The position numbers and the translations under genes were made by a program. Of a stretch of 64,000 nt of DNA, positions 51,529 to 59,116 are shown in pieces. The number at the start of each line of letters is the position of its first letter. Positions within the stretch are counted from its first letter, which is position 1. The notes below the pieces were generated by a model. The model searched no databases, was not told the origin of the DNA, and worked only from the letters and a program-made list of their open reading frames with translations. The stretch is from the NCBI GenBank assembly GCA_029976065.1, contig JARKNV010000002.1:1-64000 (forward strand). Reading direction: 5' to 3'. The DNA comes from Selenomonadales bacterium. Lineage in GTDB: Bacteria; Bacillota; Negativicutes; Sporomusales; UBA7701.

Positions 51529-53148
51529 ATGTTTAAAAAAATTTTTGCAAGCTTGCTCATCCTTGCCATGACCACAACATGGATGATCCCGGTTGTTGCG
51601 GCGCCATCGATATCAACCACATCAGGAATTAATAACCCTGTGCTGTGGGGGGGATCGCCCGGAACGTCCACAACCGGCGGAGTGACCCTCGTTAGCCCAA
51701 CGGCGGCGCAGATACAGGCCATCGTCCAGAACCCCACGGGATACGTCGAAACGCTGAAGGCGGCTGCGGCTTACCAGATGGCCCAGGCAGTGCTTCAGGG
51801 GCTGGGGCTGAGCAATATTGGAGTCGGAACCGGTCAACTGCTCTGCTCGGACTGCCCATCAGAAATGTCGACCAACGCCGACCTGGCGACGTTGGTCATG
51901 CAGGCCTTGTTTCAAGGTAAGACCCTCCCCTCTGACACGCTCGCCACAGTCGGTGGCCTGCTAAACGGTGGCACAAATACAACCCCCATCGACATTGCTG
52001 CGTCCACTGTAGACCCGCTTGATTTTCAGCTGCCGAGCACAGAGGGAACTATCGGGAATCTGGTTTCCGGCACCGGAGGCCTCGGCGGCATATCTGGTTC
52101 GGGGCTCGGCACTGGAGACCTGGGTGGATTCGGAGGTATATTCGGAAACGGCTCCGGAGACATTTCCGGCTCCGGCCTTGGGTCGGGCACCGCCGGCGGC
52201 GGTCTGCCTGGCGGACTGCTGAACTCTGCCGACGGCACCTGCCTGACGTATTCATACAGCGCGAACCATTCCTTCGTCAAGGGGAAGGCAACTATTTCCC
52301 CCGCATTTCCCCTCAAAGACAAGTCTTTCACAATAACGGCTTTAGGCGAGGCCAGCCCGCCAGCCGGTTCGGTATCTTTCGGCCTGAATCCGGTGGTGGA
52401 AACAATAACCAAGGACACGGCCGGCAACTACACTAAAACATACGCGATCCAATACACCTACTACCCGCCGAAGGCATCGCCCCAGGGGGGGACGCTCACC
52501 ATCAAGGTCGCCTACAGTGTCGCTGAAGTGAGCGCCTTCGGAGGAGCATCCGGAGGGAACTATGACCCCACGGGTCAGTCTGGCGGCACGACCGTGAGTT
52601 CACTTGACCTCGGCGGTGGCTTCTCGGGCTTCGGCGGCGTAAATGGCGGCAATCAGCTCGCCGGGCAAGCCGGCGCTGGACAATCAAGTGGCATCTTCGG
52701 GACGGGTGCCGACTCGGCGGGGACGCTAAATCTCAAACAGGCCCTCGGGGTGCTCACCGGCGGCGTGGATATGCCGTTCGGCGCGATGACAAACGGGGCA
52801 ACGAACGTCAATATCTCTATTCCCGGCTTCGACTCTTTTGGGAGTAACCTACTGTCTATCAATGATACCATCCATAACCTCCTTTTGGGCATGGATTCGC
52901 CCAAGACCGAACAGCAGCAGCGGAACTCAGTCGTAGCGGTCCAGTCCAACCAAACGCCGGACCAGGTGCGTAGGCAAAATTTTGGCAGCATGACTGGCAT
53001 CCTGAAAACTTCGGCGTCTCTGCTTATGGCCCAAGGCAAGAGCGCCAAAGACATCCCGGGCCTTTACGACAAAGATTCTGCTTACACCTCACCTAAGGAC
53101 GCATGGGACATGAACAGATTAACTAATTACACCGCGGCGTTTGAATAA
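51529..53148 (+). CDS. Gly/Ser-rich exported protein (539 residues)
   Basis: Signal peptide MFKKIFASLLILAMTTTWMIPVVA, an N-terminal helical part with one LCSDCP Cys pair, a Gly-rich repeat zone (residues ~175-240, units such as GLGGISGSGLGTGDLGGFGG), a beta-rich domain (LTYSYSANHSFVKGKATISPAFPLKDKSFTITA), a second Gly-rich zone and a helical C-terminal part. No family recognised. It follows 49309-51516 by 12 bases, so both are probably exported together, perhaps as surface or filament components. Confidence 0.7.
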   Translation: MFKKIFASLLILAMTTTWMIPVVAAPSISTTSGINNPVLWGGSPGTSTTGGVTLVSPTAAQIQAIVQNPTGYVETLKAAAAYQMAQAVLQGLGLSNIGVGTGQLLCSDCPSEMSTNADLATLVMQALFQGKTLPSDTLATVGGLLNGGTNTTPIDIAASTVDPLDFQLPSTEGTIGNLVSGTGGLGGISGSGLGTGDLGGFGGIFGNGSGDISGSGLGSGTAGGGLPGGLLNSADGTCLTYSYSANHSFVKGKATISPAFPLKDKSFTITALGEASPPAGSVSFGLNPVVETITKDTAGNYTKTYAIQYTYYPPKASPQGGTLTIKVAYSVAEVSAFGGASGGNYDPTGQSGGTTVSSLDLGGGFSGFGGVNGGNQLAGQAGAGQSSGIFGTGADSAGTLNLKQALGVLTGGVDMPFGAMTNGATNVNISIPGFDSFGSNLLSINDTIHNLLLGMDSPKTEQQQRNSVVAVQSNQTPDQVRRQNFGSMTGILKTSASLLMAQGKSAKDIPGLYDKDSAYTSPKDAWDMNRLTNYTAAFE

Positions 53149-53189
53149 CAAGGGCGGGGCAAATGCCCCGCCTAAAAACTTTCTGCCCC

Positions 53190-53243
53190 TTGTTTGTAAT
53201 GGGAAAATGTGCTATTATATAAATATAAATATTTATATTTATA
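53190..53243 (+). promoter_or_regulatory. Promoter with AT palindromic operator (copy 1)
   Basis: TTGTTT (53190-53195), 17-base spacer, TATTAT (53213-53218), then a perfect 26-bp palindrome at 53218-53243 built from TATAAATATAAAT and its complement. Bases 53223-53243 are identical to 55167-55187. It precedes the 65-residue gene and the peptidase. Confidence 0.72.
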
Positions 53244-53260
53244 TTTTGGGAGGGATTGAT

Positions 53261-53458
53261 ATGAAGGACATTTTGGTCAACCTATACATCCGGCTGCACC
53301 CGAGACTGGCTCATCAGCTAGGGCGAATTCCAACCGACACAGAAATGTCCAGATACCTGGGCTGTACCGAGGAGGAAATTTGTCAAATTAAGCAGAAATT
53401 GGCAGAAATGAGTCTGGCGGAAGTCGAAGATATATATTTTGCCATGGAGGCGATATAA
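53261..53458 (+). CDS. Small helical protein, probable DNA-binding (65 residues)
   Basis: MKDILVNLYIRLHPRLAHQLGRIPTDTEMSRYLGCTEEEICQIKQKLAEM has the look of a sigma-factor-like or helix-turn-helix module (tdtEMSRYLGCTEEEICQIK). AGGGA upstream of the ATG. It overlaps the peptidase start by one base (TAATG). Function not recognised. Confidence 0.6.
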   Translation: MKDILVNLYIRLHPRLAHQLGRIPTDTEMSRYLGCTEEEICQIKQKLAEMSLAEVEDIYFAMEAI

Positions 53459-54531
53459 TGAACAAAATTCGTACGAAACTGCCTAAAATAGCGGTTTTGC
53501 TGATGATGGTTTTAAGCCTGAGCCTGCTAGCCCCAGCGCCGGCAGCTCAGGCGGCAGATGCTGGACAGATACTTGCCTATGGCGCCCTGGCGTATATTAT
53601 GTTGGACGCGCAGTTGCAAAACATCGACCAACAGCAGATGGCCGTACTGAATGTCCGCAAATCCCAGACCGGTGTGGAGCAAGACCCTGTTGTAATCCAG
53701 CGGTTCGTAGATGTCGTGACCAAACTGGAGGGGGCGAATAAGCTCAAATATAATAGCATGGTCTACCCCACGCCCGACCGCACTTTGAACGGGTTCTGCG
53801 GTCCGGCACATGTCATCGCGATTAACCGCGGCGCGTTCGACCATCTAACTGACGATGAGGTGGCGTACCTAATCGCCCACGAATACGGCCATTCCGAAAA
53901 CAACCATATCAACAAAGGGCTTAGGGCAAAGGTGGCCGTAGGGTTGCTGGTCGACTTATATCTTTCCAAAAACCAAAACTATGTCAGCCAATGGTTCGGC
54001 AACGTCGCTGCCAACCTCTATTCGGCGGAGGTCACGAGCATCGCTATGGAGTGGGAGGCCGACAATGCGGCGTTTGCATACGCCACCACGGCGCGTTTCA
54101 ACCCCGGTGGCGGTGCGGCTCATATGTTCAGGGCCAGGGCTATGTACGGCGATGGCTATACGAACGAGCTGGGCCTGAGGATAAAAGGCTATAATAACCA
54201 CCCCCCGACCAGCGAGAGAATCGCGAATTACCATCGACTGCTGACTGAGTACTCCGGTGGCCATGTGACGGTCCGGGGAGACAAAACCGTTATTGTTGAC
54301 AACCTGGAAGTTATAACTCCCACCGGCACCAAAACCCGGCTGGCCGGCGAGCGTGCATATTTGATCGCCGGGAACCTAGCCCGCGTTTTTCATGACAATG
54401 CCTTGGATACGGCAACTATAGCGGAGGATGGAGATGTCTGCATAGGAAAATACCGAATCATGACGCCGCTGCCGGGTGATCCGCCAGCCGAAGAGATTGT
54501 CTATCGCATAAATGAGATAACCGGCAAGTAG
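53458..54531 (+). CDS. Exported M48-like zinc metallopeptidase
   Basis: Protein of 357 residues: signal peptide (KIAVLLMMVLSLSLLAPAPAAQAAD), then the zinc motif AYLIAHEYGHSENNH (HExxH, near residue 140) and the downstream third ligand in AMEWEADNAAFAYA (ExxxD, near residue 200), followed by PPTSERI, as in M48 peptidases. The C-terminal part is unique. It would act outside the cytoplasm. Regulated with the 65-residue protein by the operator at 53218-53243. Confidence 0.85.
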   Translation: MNKIRTKLPKIAVLLMMVLSLSLLAPAPAAQAADAGQILAYGALAYIMLDAQLQNIDQQQMAVLNVRKSQTGVEQDPVVIQRFVDVVTKLEGANKLKYNSMVYPTPDRTLNGFCGPAHVIAINRGAFDHLTDDEVAYLIAHEYGHSENNHINKGLRAKVAVGLLVDLYLSKNQNYVSQWFGNVAANLYSAEVTSIAMEWEADNAAFAYATTARFNPGGGAAHMFRARAMYGDGYTNELGLRIKGYNNHPPTSERIANYHRLLTEYSGGHVTVRGDKTVIVDNLEVITPTGTKTRLAGERAYLIAGNLARVFHDNALDTATIAEDGDVCIGKYRIMTPLPGDPPAEEIVYRINEITGK

Positions 54532-54592
54532 GTAAAGACAAAGAAGAAGGGTGGTGAGACGCTTAATAAATCAATAAAAGGAGATGATTTCT

Positions 54593-55102
54593 ATGAGCAT
54601 ATTCAAAAAGTTACTCGAAAATTTGGGCTGGTTCAACCCTGAACCCGAAATCGCGGTGTTGGTCGACGCTGAGAATATATCGCCAAAGGTCGCGGAATAC
54701 GCGATTGACCAGGCTCGGCAGATGGGCTCCGTCCGGATTATCCGGGCATATGCAAATTGGATCGACAATAACCCTCAAGGCTACGTTGATTTGGTCTCCA
54801 GGGGGCTTCATCGCGTTCAGGTGGACAAACTCCGCGGCCGGAAAAATTCGACGGATATCGCATTGTCGGCTGAAGCGGCCTATCTCGCCGGGCGAGGGAA
54901 GGTCAATACGTTCGTTTTGGTATCTGGCGATCAGGATTTCGTACCTCTGGTACAGACCCTTAAACTTGCCGGTTGCACGGTGATCGGCGTTGCGGACCGC
55001 CAGGCCGCCCTGGATCTGCGTCCCGCATGTCACCGATTCCTTATCGCCGAGATAGCCCCGGCCAGGCGATCTCTAGCAGCACCAGTTGTAGCAGTCGGGT
55101 GA
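54593..55102 (+). CDS. NYN-domain protein (LabA/DUF88-like, PIN-fold ribonuclease)
   Basis: Protein of 169 residues with the acidic residues of NYN nucleases: IAVLVDAENIS (Asp, near residue 22), RKNSTDIALSAEA and VLVSGDQDFVPLVQ (Asp pair). The short amphipathic N terminus (MSIFKKLLENLGWFNPEPE) precedes the domain. ATG 54593 fits AAAGGAG at 54577; 54584 is too close. No matching antitoxin is adjacent. A role in RNA turnover is inferred from the family. Confidence 0.85.
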   Translation: MSIFKKLLENLGWFNPEPEIAVLVDAENISPKVAEYAIDQARQMGSVRIIRAYANWIDNNPQGYVDLVSRGLHRVQVDKLRGRKNSTDIALSAEAAYLAGRGKVNTFVLVSGDQDFVPLVQTLKLAGCTVIGVADRQAALDLRPACHRFLIAEIAPARRSLAAPVVAVG

Positions 55103-55135
55103 AGTAAGAGGCAGGAAAACCCTGCCTCTCCTAAT

Positions 55136-55187
55136 TTGCGCGACTACCGGGGCCGAGGTATAATGGATATAAATATTTATATTTATA
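55136..55187 (+). promoter_or_regulatory. Promoter with AT palindromic operator (copy 2)
   Basis: TTGCGC (55136-55141), 17-base spacer, TATAAT (55159-55164), then the 21 bases 55167-55187 identical to part of copy 1. The layout is the same at both promoters: operator at the transcription start. It controls the small regulator at 55202. Confidence 0.74.
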
Positions 55188-55201
55188 CCTGGAGGCATTG
55201 T

Positions 55202-55384
55202 ATGGCAGGCAAGCGCGAAAAATTTGTTGATAAACATGTGTTAAAGTCATTCTATATTCGGGCGGATCTGTGGCCACAGTTTGATGACCTTGGTAAGTCG
55301 TTCGGTCATGGTGCAAAAACGGATTTGATTAACGAGGCAATTGAGCTTATATTGAAAAAATATGCGAAGGAGAAAGGATATTAG
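55202..55384 (+). CDS. Small ribbon-helix-helix-like regulator (60 residues)
   Basis: MAGKREKFVDKHVLKSFYIRADLWPQFDDLGKSFGHGAKTDLINEAIELILKKYAKEKGY: a beta-strand (VLKSFYIRADL), helix, loop, helix (KTDLINEAIELILKKY) pattern like CopG/Arc. GGAGG before the ATG. It lies just below the operator that also occurs at 53218, so it may repress itself and the peptidase genes. Confidence 0.68.
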   Translation: MAGKREKFVDKHVLKSFYIRADLWPQFDDLGKSFGHGAKTDLINEAIELILKKYAKEKGY

Positions 55385-55426
55385 TAAAATGACCGCCTAG
55401 GAGGCCCGCAGACGCGTTTTGTAACG

Positions 55427-55460
55427 GGGGTAGGACAAATATACCTACCCCTCTATTTTT
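55427..55460 (+). terminator. Terminator
   Basis: GGGGTAGG / CCTACCCC arms with a 9-base loop, then TCTATTTTTTT. Confidence 0.88.
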
Positions 55461-55645
55461 TTGCCCCTAATCGGCAGTTGTTTACAGAAAAAGTTGTGGC
55501 CACCCATGACGGTATAATACTAGCGAGGACAACAAAATTTTTTTTTTGAAAATCGGATAAGGGCCATTCACCAAAATATCATTAAATCAGGAAAAGCAAA
55601 ATCACGCAGGTGCGAGCATATCTTTTATTGGGGGAGGGGTGGCCA

Positions 55646-55828
55646 GTGTCGAAAAAATGTGTGATTTCATATGGCCGCCCAACCCCTGACGGGAATATCG
55701 ATAGAACTGTACCGGTCGAGGTTGTCGAAAAGATGGTGGCATCGGCGGCAGCTATGCTGGCCAGGCGGTCCACTCGTCGGGAAATTGAGCCCCCCAAAAT
55801 CGAAAACAACCTGAAGGCATCACGATGA
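55646..55828 (+). CDS. 60-residue protein upstream of the serine recombinase
   Basis: GTG start after GGGGAGGGG: a SKKCVISYGRPTPDGNIDRTV N-terminal part (strand-rich), then helix VEVVEKMVASAAAMLARRS and a basic tail. No similarity recognised. Its size and place directly before a large serine recombinase resemble the known excision factor SprB (58 residues) of SPbeta, so a role as directionality factor is possible. That idea rests on position only. Confidence 0.6.
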   Translation: MSKKCVISYGRPTPDGNIDRTVPVEVVEKMVASAAAMLARRSTRREIEPPKIENNLKASR

Positions 55829-55843
55829 TGCCTTATTTTTTTC
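55814..55843 (+). terminator. Terminator overlapping the stop of the 60-residue gene
   Basis: AAGGCATCA / TGATGCCTT arms with loop CGA, then A and eight T. The TGA stop (55826-55828) is part of the stem. It separates the small gene from the recombinase. Confidence 0.9.
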
Positions 55844-55892
55844 GCTATGTTACAATAAACAAAGATAGCAAGAGTAACCAGGAGGCAGCTTT

Positions 55893-57434
55893 ATGAGGGT
55901 AGGTCTTTACGCCCGGGTGAGCACGGCCGAGCAGGCTGAAAAGGGCTATTCTTTGGATACTCAGTTGGAGGCTTGTAGAAATAAGGCCGCTGAGCTTGGT
56001 GCCCGTGAAGACGAAATTGAAGAGTTTGTCGACGACGGATATAGCGGTGAATTCCTTGAGCGGCCGGCCCTCGACAATCTACGTAGTCTAGTAGAAGAGA
56101 AACTTTTAACTCATATTGTTATTTATGATCCCGATCGGCTGGCTCGTAATCTGGTACATCAGCTACTTATCACTGATGAGATCCAACAAGCCAGATGTGA
56201 ACTACACTTTGTATCAGTATCTTTCGAGCCTTCTCCCGAGGGGAAATTGTTCTATGCTATCCGCGGGTCAATCTCGGATTATGAAAAAGAAAAGATCAAG
56301 GAACGGTCGCGGCGCGGCAAACGCGGTAAAGCCCTAAAAGGAAGAATAATCGGCAATGCTAAACCTTTCGGGTACAACTGGGATTCCGAAACCTGCCTTT
56401 ACACAATTAACGAAGAAGAGGCCGAAATTGTTCGCCTCATTTACGATTTGTGCGTTAATGAAAAAATGAGTACCAACGCCATATATCTTGAACTCCGGCG
56501 CCGCTGTCTCACTGGACGAGCGCGGCCACGTAAAGAAAAAAATAAAAAGGGGGAAAAAACTCAGTCCGGATCCCTTGAAAGTGTTGAGCCAAAGTTCATG
56601 CACCCTACGACGATACACAGGATACTAACAAAGTCCATGTATTGCGGTGAGTATCAGCAGTTCCGTGAAACTACCCGTAGGATAGGGCAGAAGAAACGGA
56701 CAATCCAGAAAAATGATAAGGACAAGATCGTCACTATTAACATACCTCCTATTGTTAGCCGTGAGACCTTTGAGGCGGCAAAAAAACAACTTGATAGCAA
56801 CCGGGTTACGCGTAGCCAAACAAAAACCGAGTACCTACTTCGCGGGGTGCTATATTGCCCGGAGTGCCATCGTAGACTTGTCGGCACAAATCTTGTCGGC
56901 CACCGAAAACGTAAAGAAGATAAACTCTACAAATATTACTATTGCATTAGCCGTATCAGCTCAGGATTGCGAAACGAAAAGCCTTGTACAACCGCTTACC
57001 GAATACCGTCTGAGGAACTAGATATTGCCGTTTGGGATTTTCTTGTCGATCTTGTTCGGGAAAACAAAACGCTAGAGGAGATCGTGGAAAAACAGGAACC
57101 TAACGATATTGAGCAGCAGCTGGTCGACCTTGTCAAACAGAAGCAAAGCTTAGAAAAAAGGAGAAAAGAAACATACGAACTGTTCCGGGACGGCCTGGCG
57201 CCTGAGACCGAAGCTAGGCGAGACCTTGAGGCATTAAAGAGAAAAATTGAAATCCTAGACATGCGTATTGCATCCCTCCAAAACCAGAAACCACGGCGAA
57301 AAGCCTTGCCAGTGGAACAGATTTTAAACGCATCCAGCTTTGAGGAGAGAAGGGCGGTTATTCAGGGGCTCGGTATCAAAATTTTCGCTCAAAAAGATCC
57401 AAGCAACGGTTACGTTCACTTTTGGTTCGAATAA
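55893..57434 (+). CDS. Large serine recombinase (SpoIVCA-like)
   Basis: Site-specific recombinase of 513 residues. N-terminal resolvase domain with the catalytic Ser in GLYARVSTAEQAEKGYSLDTQ (residue 10) and DRLARN and RGSISDYEKEKIKERSRRGK; recombinase domain (NAKPFGYNWDSE, EAEIVRLIYDLCVNEKMSTNAIYLEL, TIHRILTKSMYCGEY); a zinc ribbon (YCPECHRRLVGT ... YYYCISR ... KPCTTAY); and a C-terminal coiled coil (residues ~395-470). It resembles the enzymes that excise sigK skin elements. It ends 112 bases from the right end of the element. The TACAAT at about 55851 may be its -10 box. Confidence 0.95.
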   Translation: MRVGLYARVSTAEQAEKGYSLDTQLEACRNKAAELGAREDEIEEFVDDGYSGEFLERPALDNLRSLVEEKLLTHIVIYDPDRLARNLVHQLLITDEIQQARCELHFVSVSFEPSPEGKLFYAIRGSISDYEKEKIKERSRRGKRGKALKGRIIGNAKPFGYNWDSETCLYTINEEEAEIVRLIYDLCVNEKMSTNAIYLELRRRCLTGRARPRKEKNKKGEKTQSGSLESVEPKFMHPTTIHRILTKSMYCGEYQQFRETTRRIGQKKRTIQKNDKDKIVTINIPPIVSRETFEAAKKQLDSNRVTRSQTKTEYLLRGVLYCPECHRRLVGTNLVGHRKRKEDKLYKYYYCISRISSGLRNEKPCTTAYRIPSEELDIAVWDFLVDLVRENKTLEEIVEKQEPNDIEQQLVDLVKQKQSLEKRRKETYELFRDGLAPETEARRDLEALKRKIEILDMRIASLQNQKPRRKALPVEQILNASSFEERRAVIQGLGIKIFAQKDPSNGYVHFWFE

Positions 57435-57519
57435 GTTGTTTGATGAAGGATTTTCCAACATTATGGCGAAATAATCAACTAACTCTATAGTAAGCTAATC
57501 GCAGACTCGGTTACTGCGC

Positions 57520-57575
57520 AATTTCGTATATGTAGGAAAGCGGTTAGCCGATATGTTGGTTGAGTTCGTGGATTA
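57520..57575. other. Right attachment region (attR) of the intervening element
   Basis: Element sequence ending GGAAAGCGGTTA is followed by GCCGA (57547-57551) and then host coding sequence TATGTTGGTTGAGTTC, in frame with the SPOCS gene. The GCCGA matches that at 42211-42215. Confidence 0.75.
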
Positions 57576-58041
57576 CGATTTCCACCGGCGCCATGACGAC
57601 CGGAAGGTGCATGTTACCGTCGTACTTAAAGTATGGACACGGGTCGTAACGACCACCGAGATGGATGTTTATGCTCTGTCGCCGGTCGATGAGGTCGGCG
57701 TGGTGGAGGTGACTTCCGCCAGCGCCGCCGAGGCATTGGCTTCCGGAAGCGTGGTTTCTACGGGCAATGTTTTCGTGACCGGCCCGGGGGTCGAGCCGAC
57801 GGCGGGCGTTAACATGGGCGTCAGCGGAACGGCAACGGTGACGGGCACCAGTGTGAATGTCCGTACCGGCCCCGGCACGAACTTCCCGGTCGTCACCCAG
57901 GTCAATACCAATGATGTGGTGACGCTGAAAGATCAGGCGTTCGGCTGGTACCGGGTGGTGCTGAGCGACGGCTCGACAACGGGCTGGATCGCCGGCTGGC
58001 TCCTGAGTGTGGGCGCGGCCGCGGGCGCGCCGAAAGGCTGA
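57552..58041 (+). pseudogene. 3' part of interrupted SPOCS-SH3 gene
   Basis: Continues the frame of 41785-42215 from GAT ATG TTG. It encodes the end of the SPOCS-associated region (MLVEFVDYDFHRRHDDRKVHVTVVLKVWTRVVTTTEMDVYALS), an Ala/Ser/Val-rich linker of about 50 residues, and a C-terminal bacterial SH3 domain (TATVTGTSVNVRTGPGTNFPVVTQVNTNDVVTLKDQAFGWYRVVLSDGSTTGWIAGWLL). SH3 domains of this type bind cell wall. The ATG at 57553 is an internal codon of the restored gene; no Shine-Dalgarno precedes it. Confidence 0.88.
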
Positions 58042-58048
58042 TAGAAGG

Positions 58049-58080
58049 GGCCACGGTTATTGCCGTGGTCTTTTATTTTT
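58049..58080 (+). terminator. Terminator after the SPOCS-SH3 gene
   Basis: GCCACGG / CCGTGGTC arms around TTATTG, then TTTTATTTTT. Confidence 0.88.
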
Positions 58081-58167
58081 GACCTTTTTGGCGGCTGAGG
58101 GCGCGAAAAGAGGAAATATGCCCGTCGCCGGGGAAGAAGTAATCATAAAGTTTTGGGAGGCAAAAGC

Positions 58168-58998
58168 ATGGATTTCAGCCAGTTTTTCTGGATTGTCTTC
58201 ATTATCTTCACGGTGTGGCCGATGCTGCGGCAGCGGGGGGTGGAACGGGCCCGCGTCAGCTTGATAAGGGCGATCGAGGAGAAGCGCCAGTCGCGCCTGA
58301 TTACGATGATCCACCGCCAGGAGGCCATCAGCTTTCTCGGGCTGCCGCTGAGCCGCTATATCAATATCGAGGATTCGGAGCAGGTGCTGCGGGCGATCCA
58401 TCTGACGCCTTCCGATATGCCCATAGATCTTGTCCTCCATACCCCCGGCGGGCTTGTGCTGGCGTCGGAGCAGATCGCTCACGCCCTGATGCGTCATAAG
58501 GCCAAGGTAACGGTATTTGTTCCCCATTATTCGATGAGCGGCGGGACGATGATCGCCCTGGCCGCCGACGAGATCGTGATGGACTGCAACGCGGTGCTGG
58601 GGCCTGTCGACCCGCAGCTTGGCCAGTACCCGGCGGCGTCTATTTTGAAGGCGGTGGGGCAGAAGAACGTCAACAGGGTTGACGACAATACCCTTATTCT
58701 CGCCGATATGGCGGGCAAGGCGATGCGCCAGGTGGAGGATTTTCTGACCAGGCTGCTATCCGACAAGATGACGCCTGAGGCTGCCCAGGCGCTGGCCCGT
58801 ACGCTGAGCGAGGGCCGCTGGACGCACGATTATCCCATAACGTGCGACCAGCTCCAGGAGATGGGGCTGCCGGTCGTACGCGAATTGCCGGCGGAGGTTT
58901 ACGATCTGATGGAGCTTTACCCCCAGCCGGCGCAACGGCGGCCGTCGGTGCAGTATATCCCGGTGCCGTACGGACGGGATACGTTCAAGAAGCCGTAG
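58168..58998 (+). CDS. SDH-type ClpP-fold serine protease, membrane-anchored
   Basis: Protein of 276 residues. One N-terminal membrane segment (FFWIVFIIFTVWPML), then a ClpP/SppA-like domain: DMPIDLVLHTPGGLVLASEQIAHAL, the nucleophile in HYSMSGGTMIALAADEIVMDCNAVLGPVDPQLG (Ser near residue 124) and a downstream Lys/His/Asp set not clear by eye. This Pfam SDH_protease family is common in anaerobes; the substrate is unknown. GGGAGG precedes ATG 58168. Confidence 0.9.
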   Translation: MDFSQFFWIVFIIFTVWPMLRQRGVERARVSLIRAIEEKRQSRLITMIHRQEAISFLGLPLSRYINIEDSEQVLRAIHLTPSDMPIDLVLHTPGGLVLASEQIAHALMRHKAKVTVFVPHYSMSGGTMIALAADEIVMDCNAVLGPVDPQLGQYPAASILKAVGQKNVNRVDDNTLILADMAGKAMRQVEDFLTRLLSDKMTPEAAQALARTLSEGRWTHDYPITCDQLQEMGLPVVRELPAEVYDLMELYPQPAQRRPSVQYIPVPYGRDTFKKP

Positions 58999-59021
58999 GG
59001 ATAGAAGAAGAGGGAAGTACG

Positions 59022-59048
59022 AATCCCGGACGAGGGTCCGGGATTTTT
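59022..59048 (+). terminator. Rho-independent terminator
   Basis: AATCCCGGAC / GTCCGGGATT arms with loop GAGG, then TTT. Confidence 0.9.
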
Positions 59049-59116
59049 CTTTTATCGGCACTTTGCCGTCACGCTGCTCATATATTGTAACGGTTCGAAC
59101 AGGGGAGGGGATAAGG

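Larger units (their letters stand above)
42216..57551. mobile_element. Skin-like 15.3-kb intervening element with serine recombinase
   Basis: Interrupts a SPOCS-SH3 gene between codons 143 and 144. Bounds follow from homology of the two gene parts to the intact paralogue and the shared GCCGA at both ends; length 15,336 bp. It contains a large serine recombinase near the right end, two tyrosine-recombinase-like genes and about twelve other genes. Very short end identity is the normal outcome of large-serine-integrase insertion. In Bacillus and Clostridioides, comparable elements (sigK skin, SPbeta in spsM) are excised in the mother cell so that the host gene is restored. That this one is developmentally excised is inference. 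Confidence 0.88.

Noticed and set aside
54593-55384. NYN protein plus small ribbon-helix-helix-like protein as a toxin-antitoxin pair
   Set aside because: The regulator has its own promoter 34 bases after the NYN gene and shares its operator with the peptidase promoter instead; nothing supports co-regulation with the NYN gene.
42216-57551. Prophage or conjugative element interpretation
   Set aside because: No capsid, portal, terminase, tail, relaxase or type IV secretion gene could be recognised in the element, so only the more general term intervening element is used.
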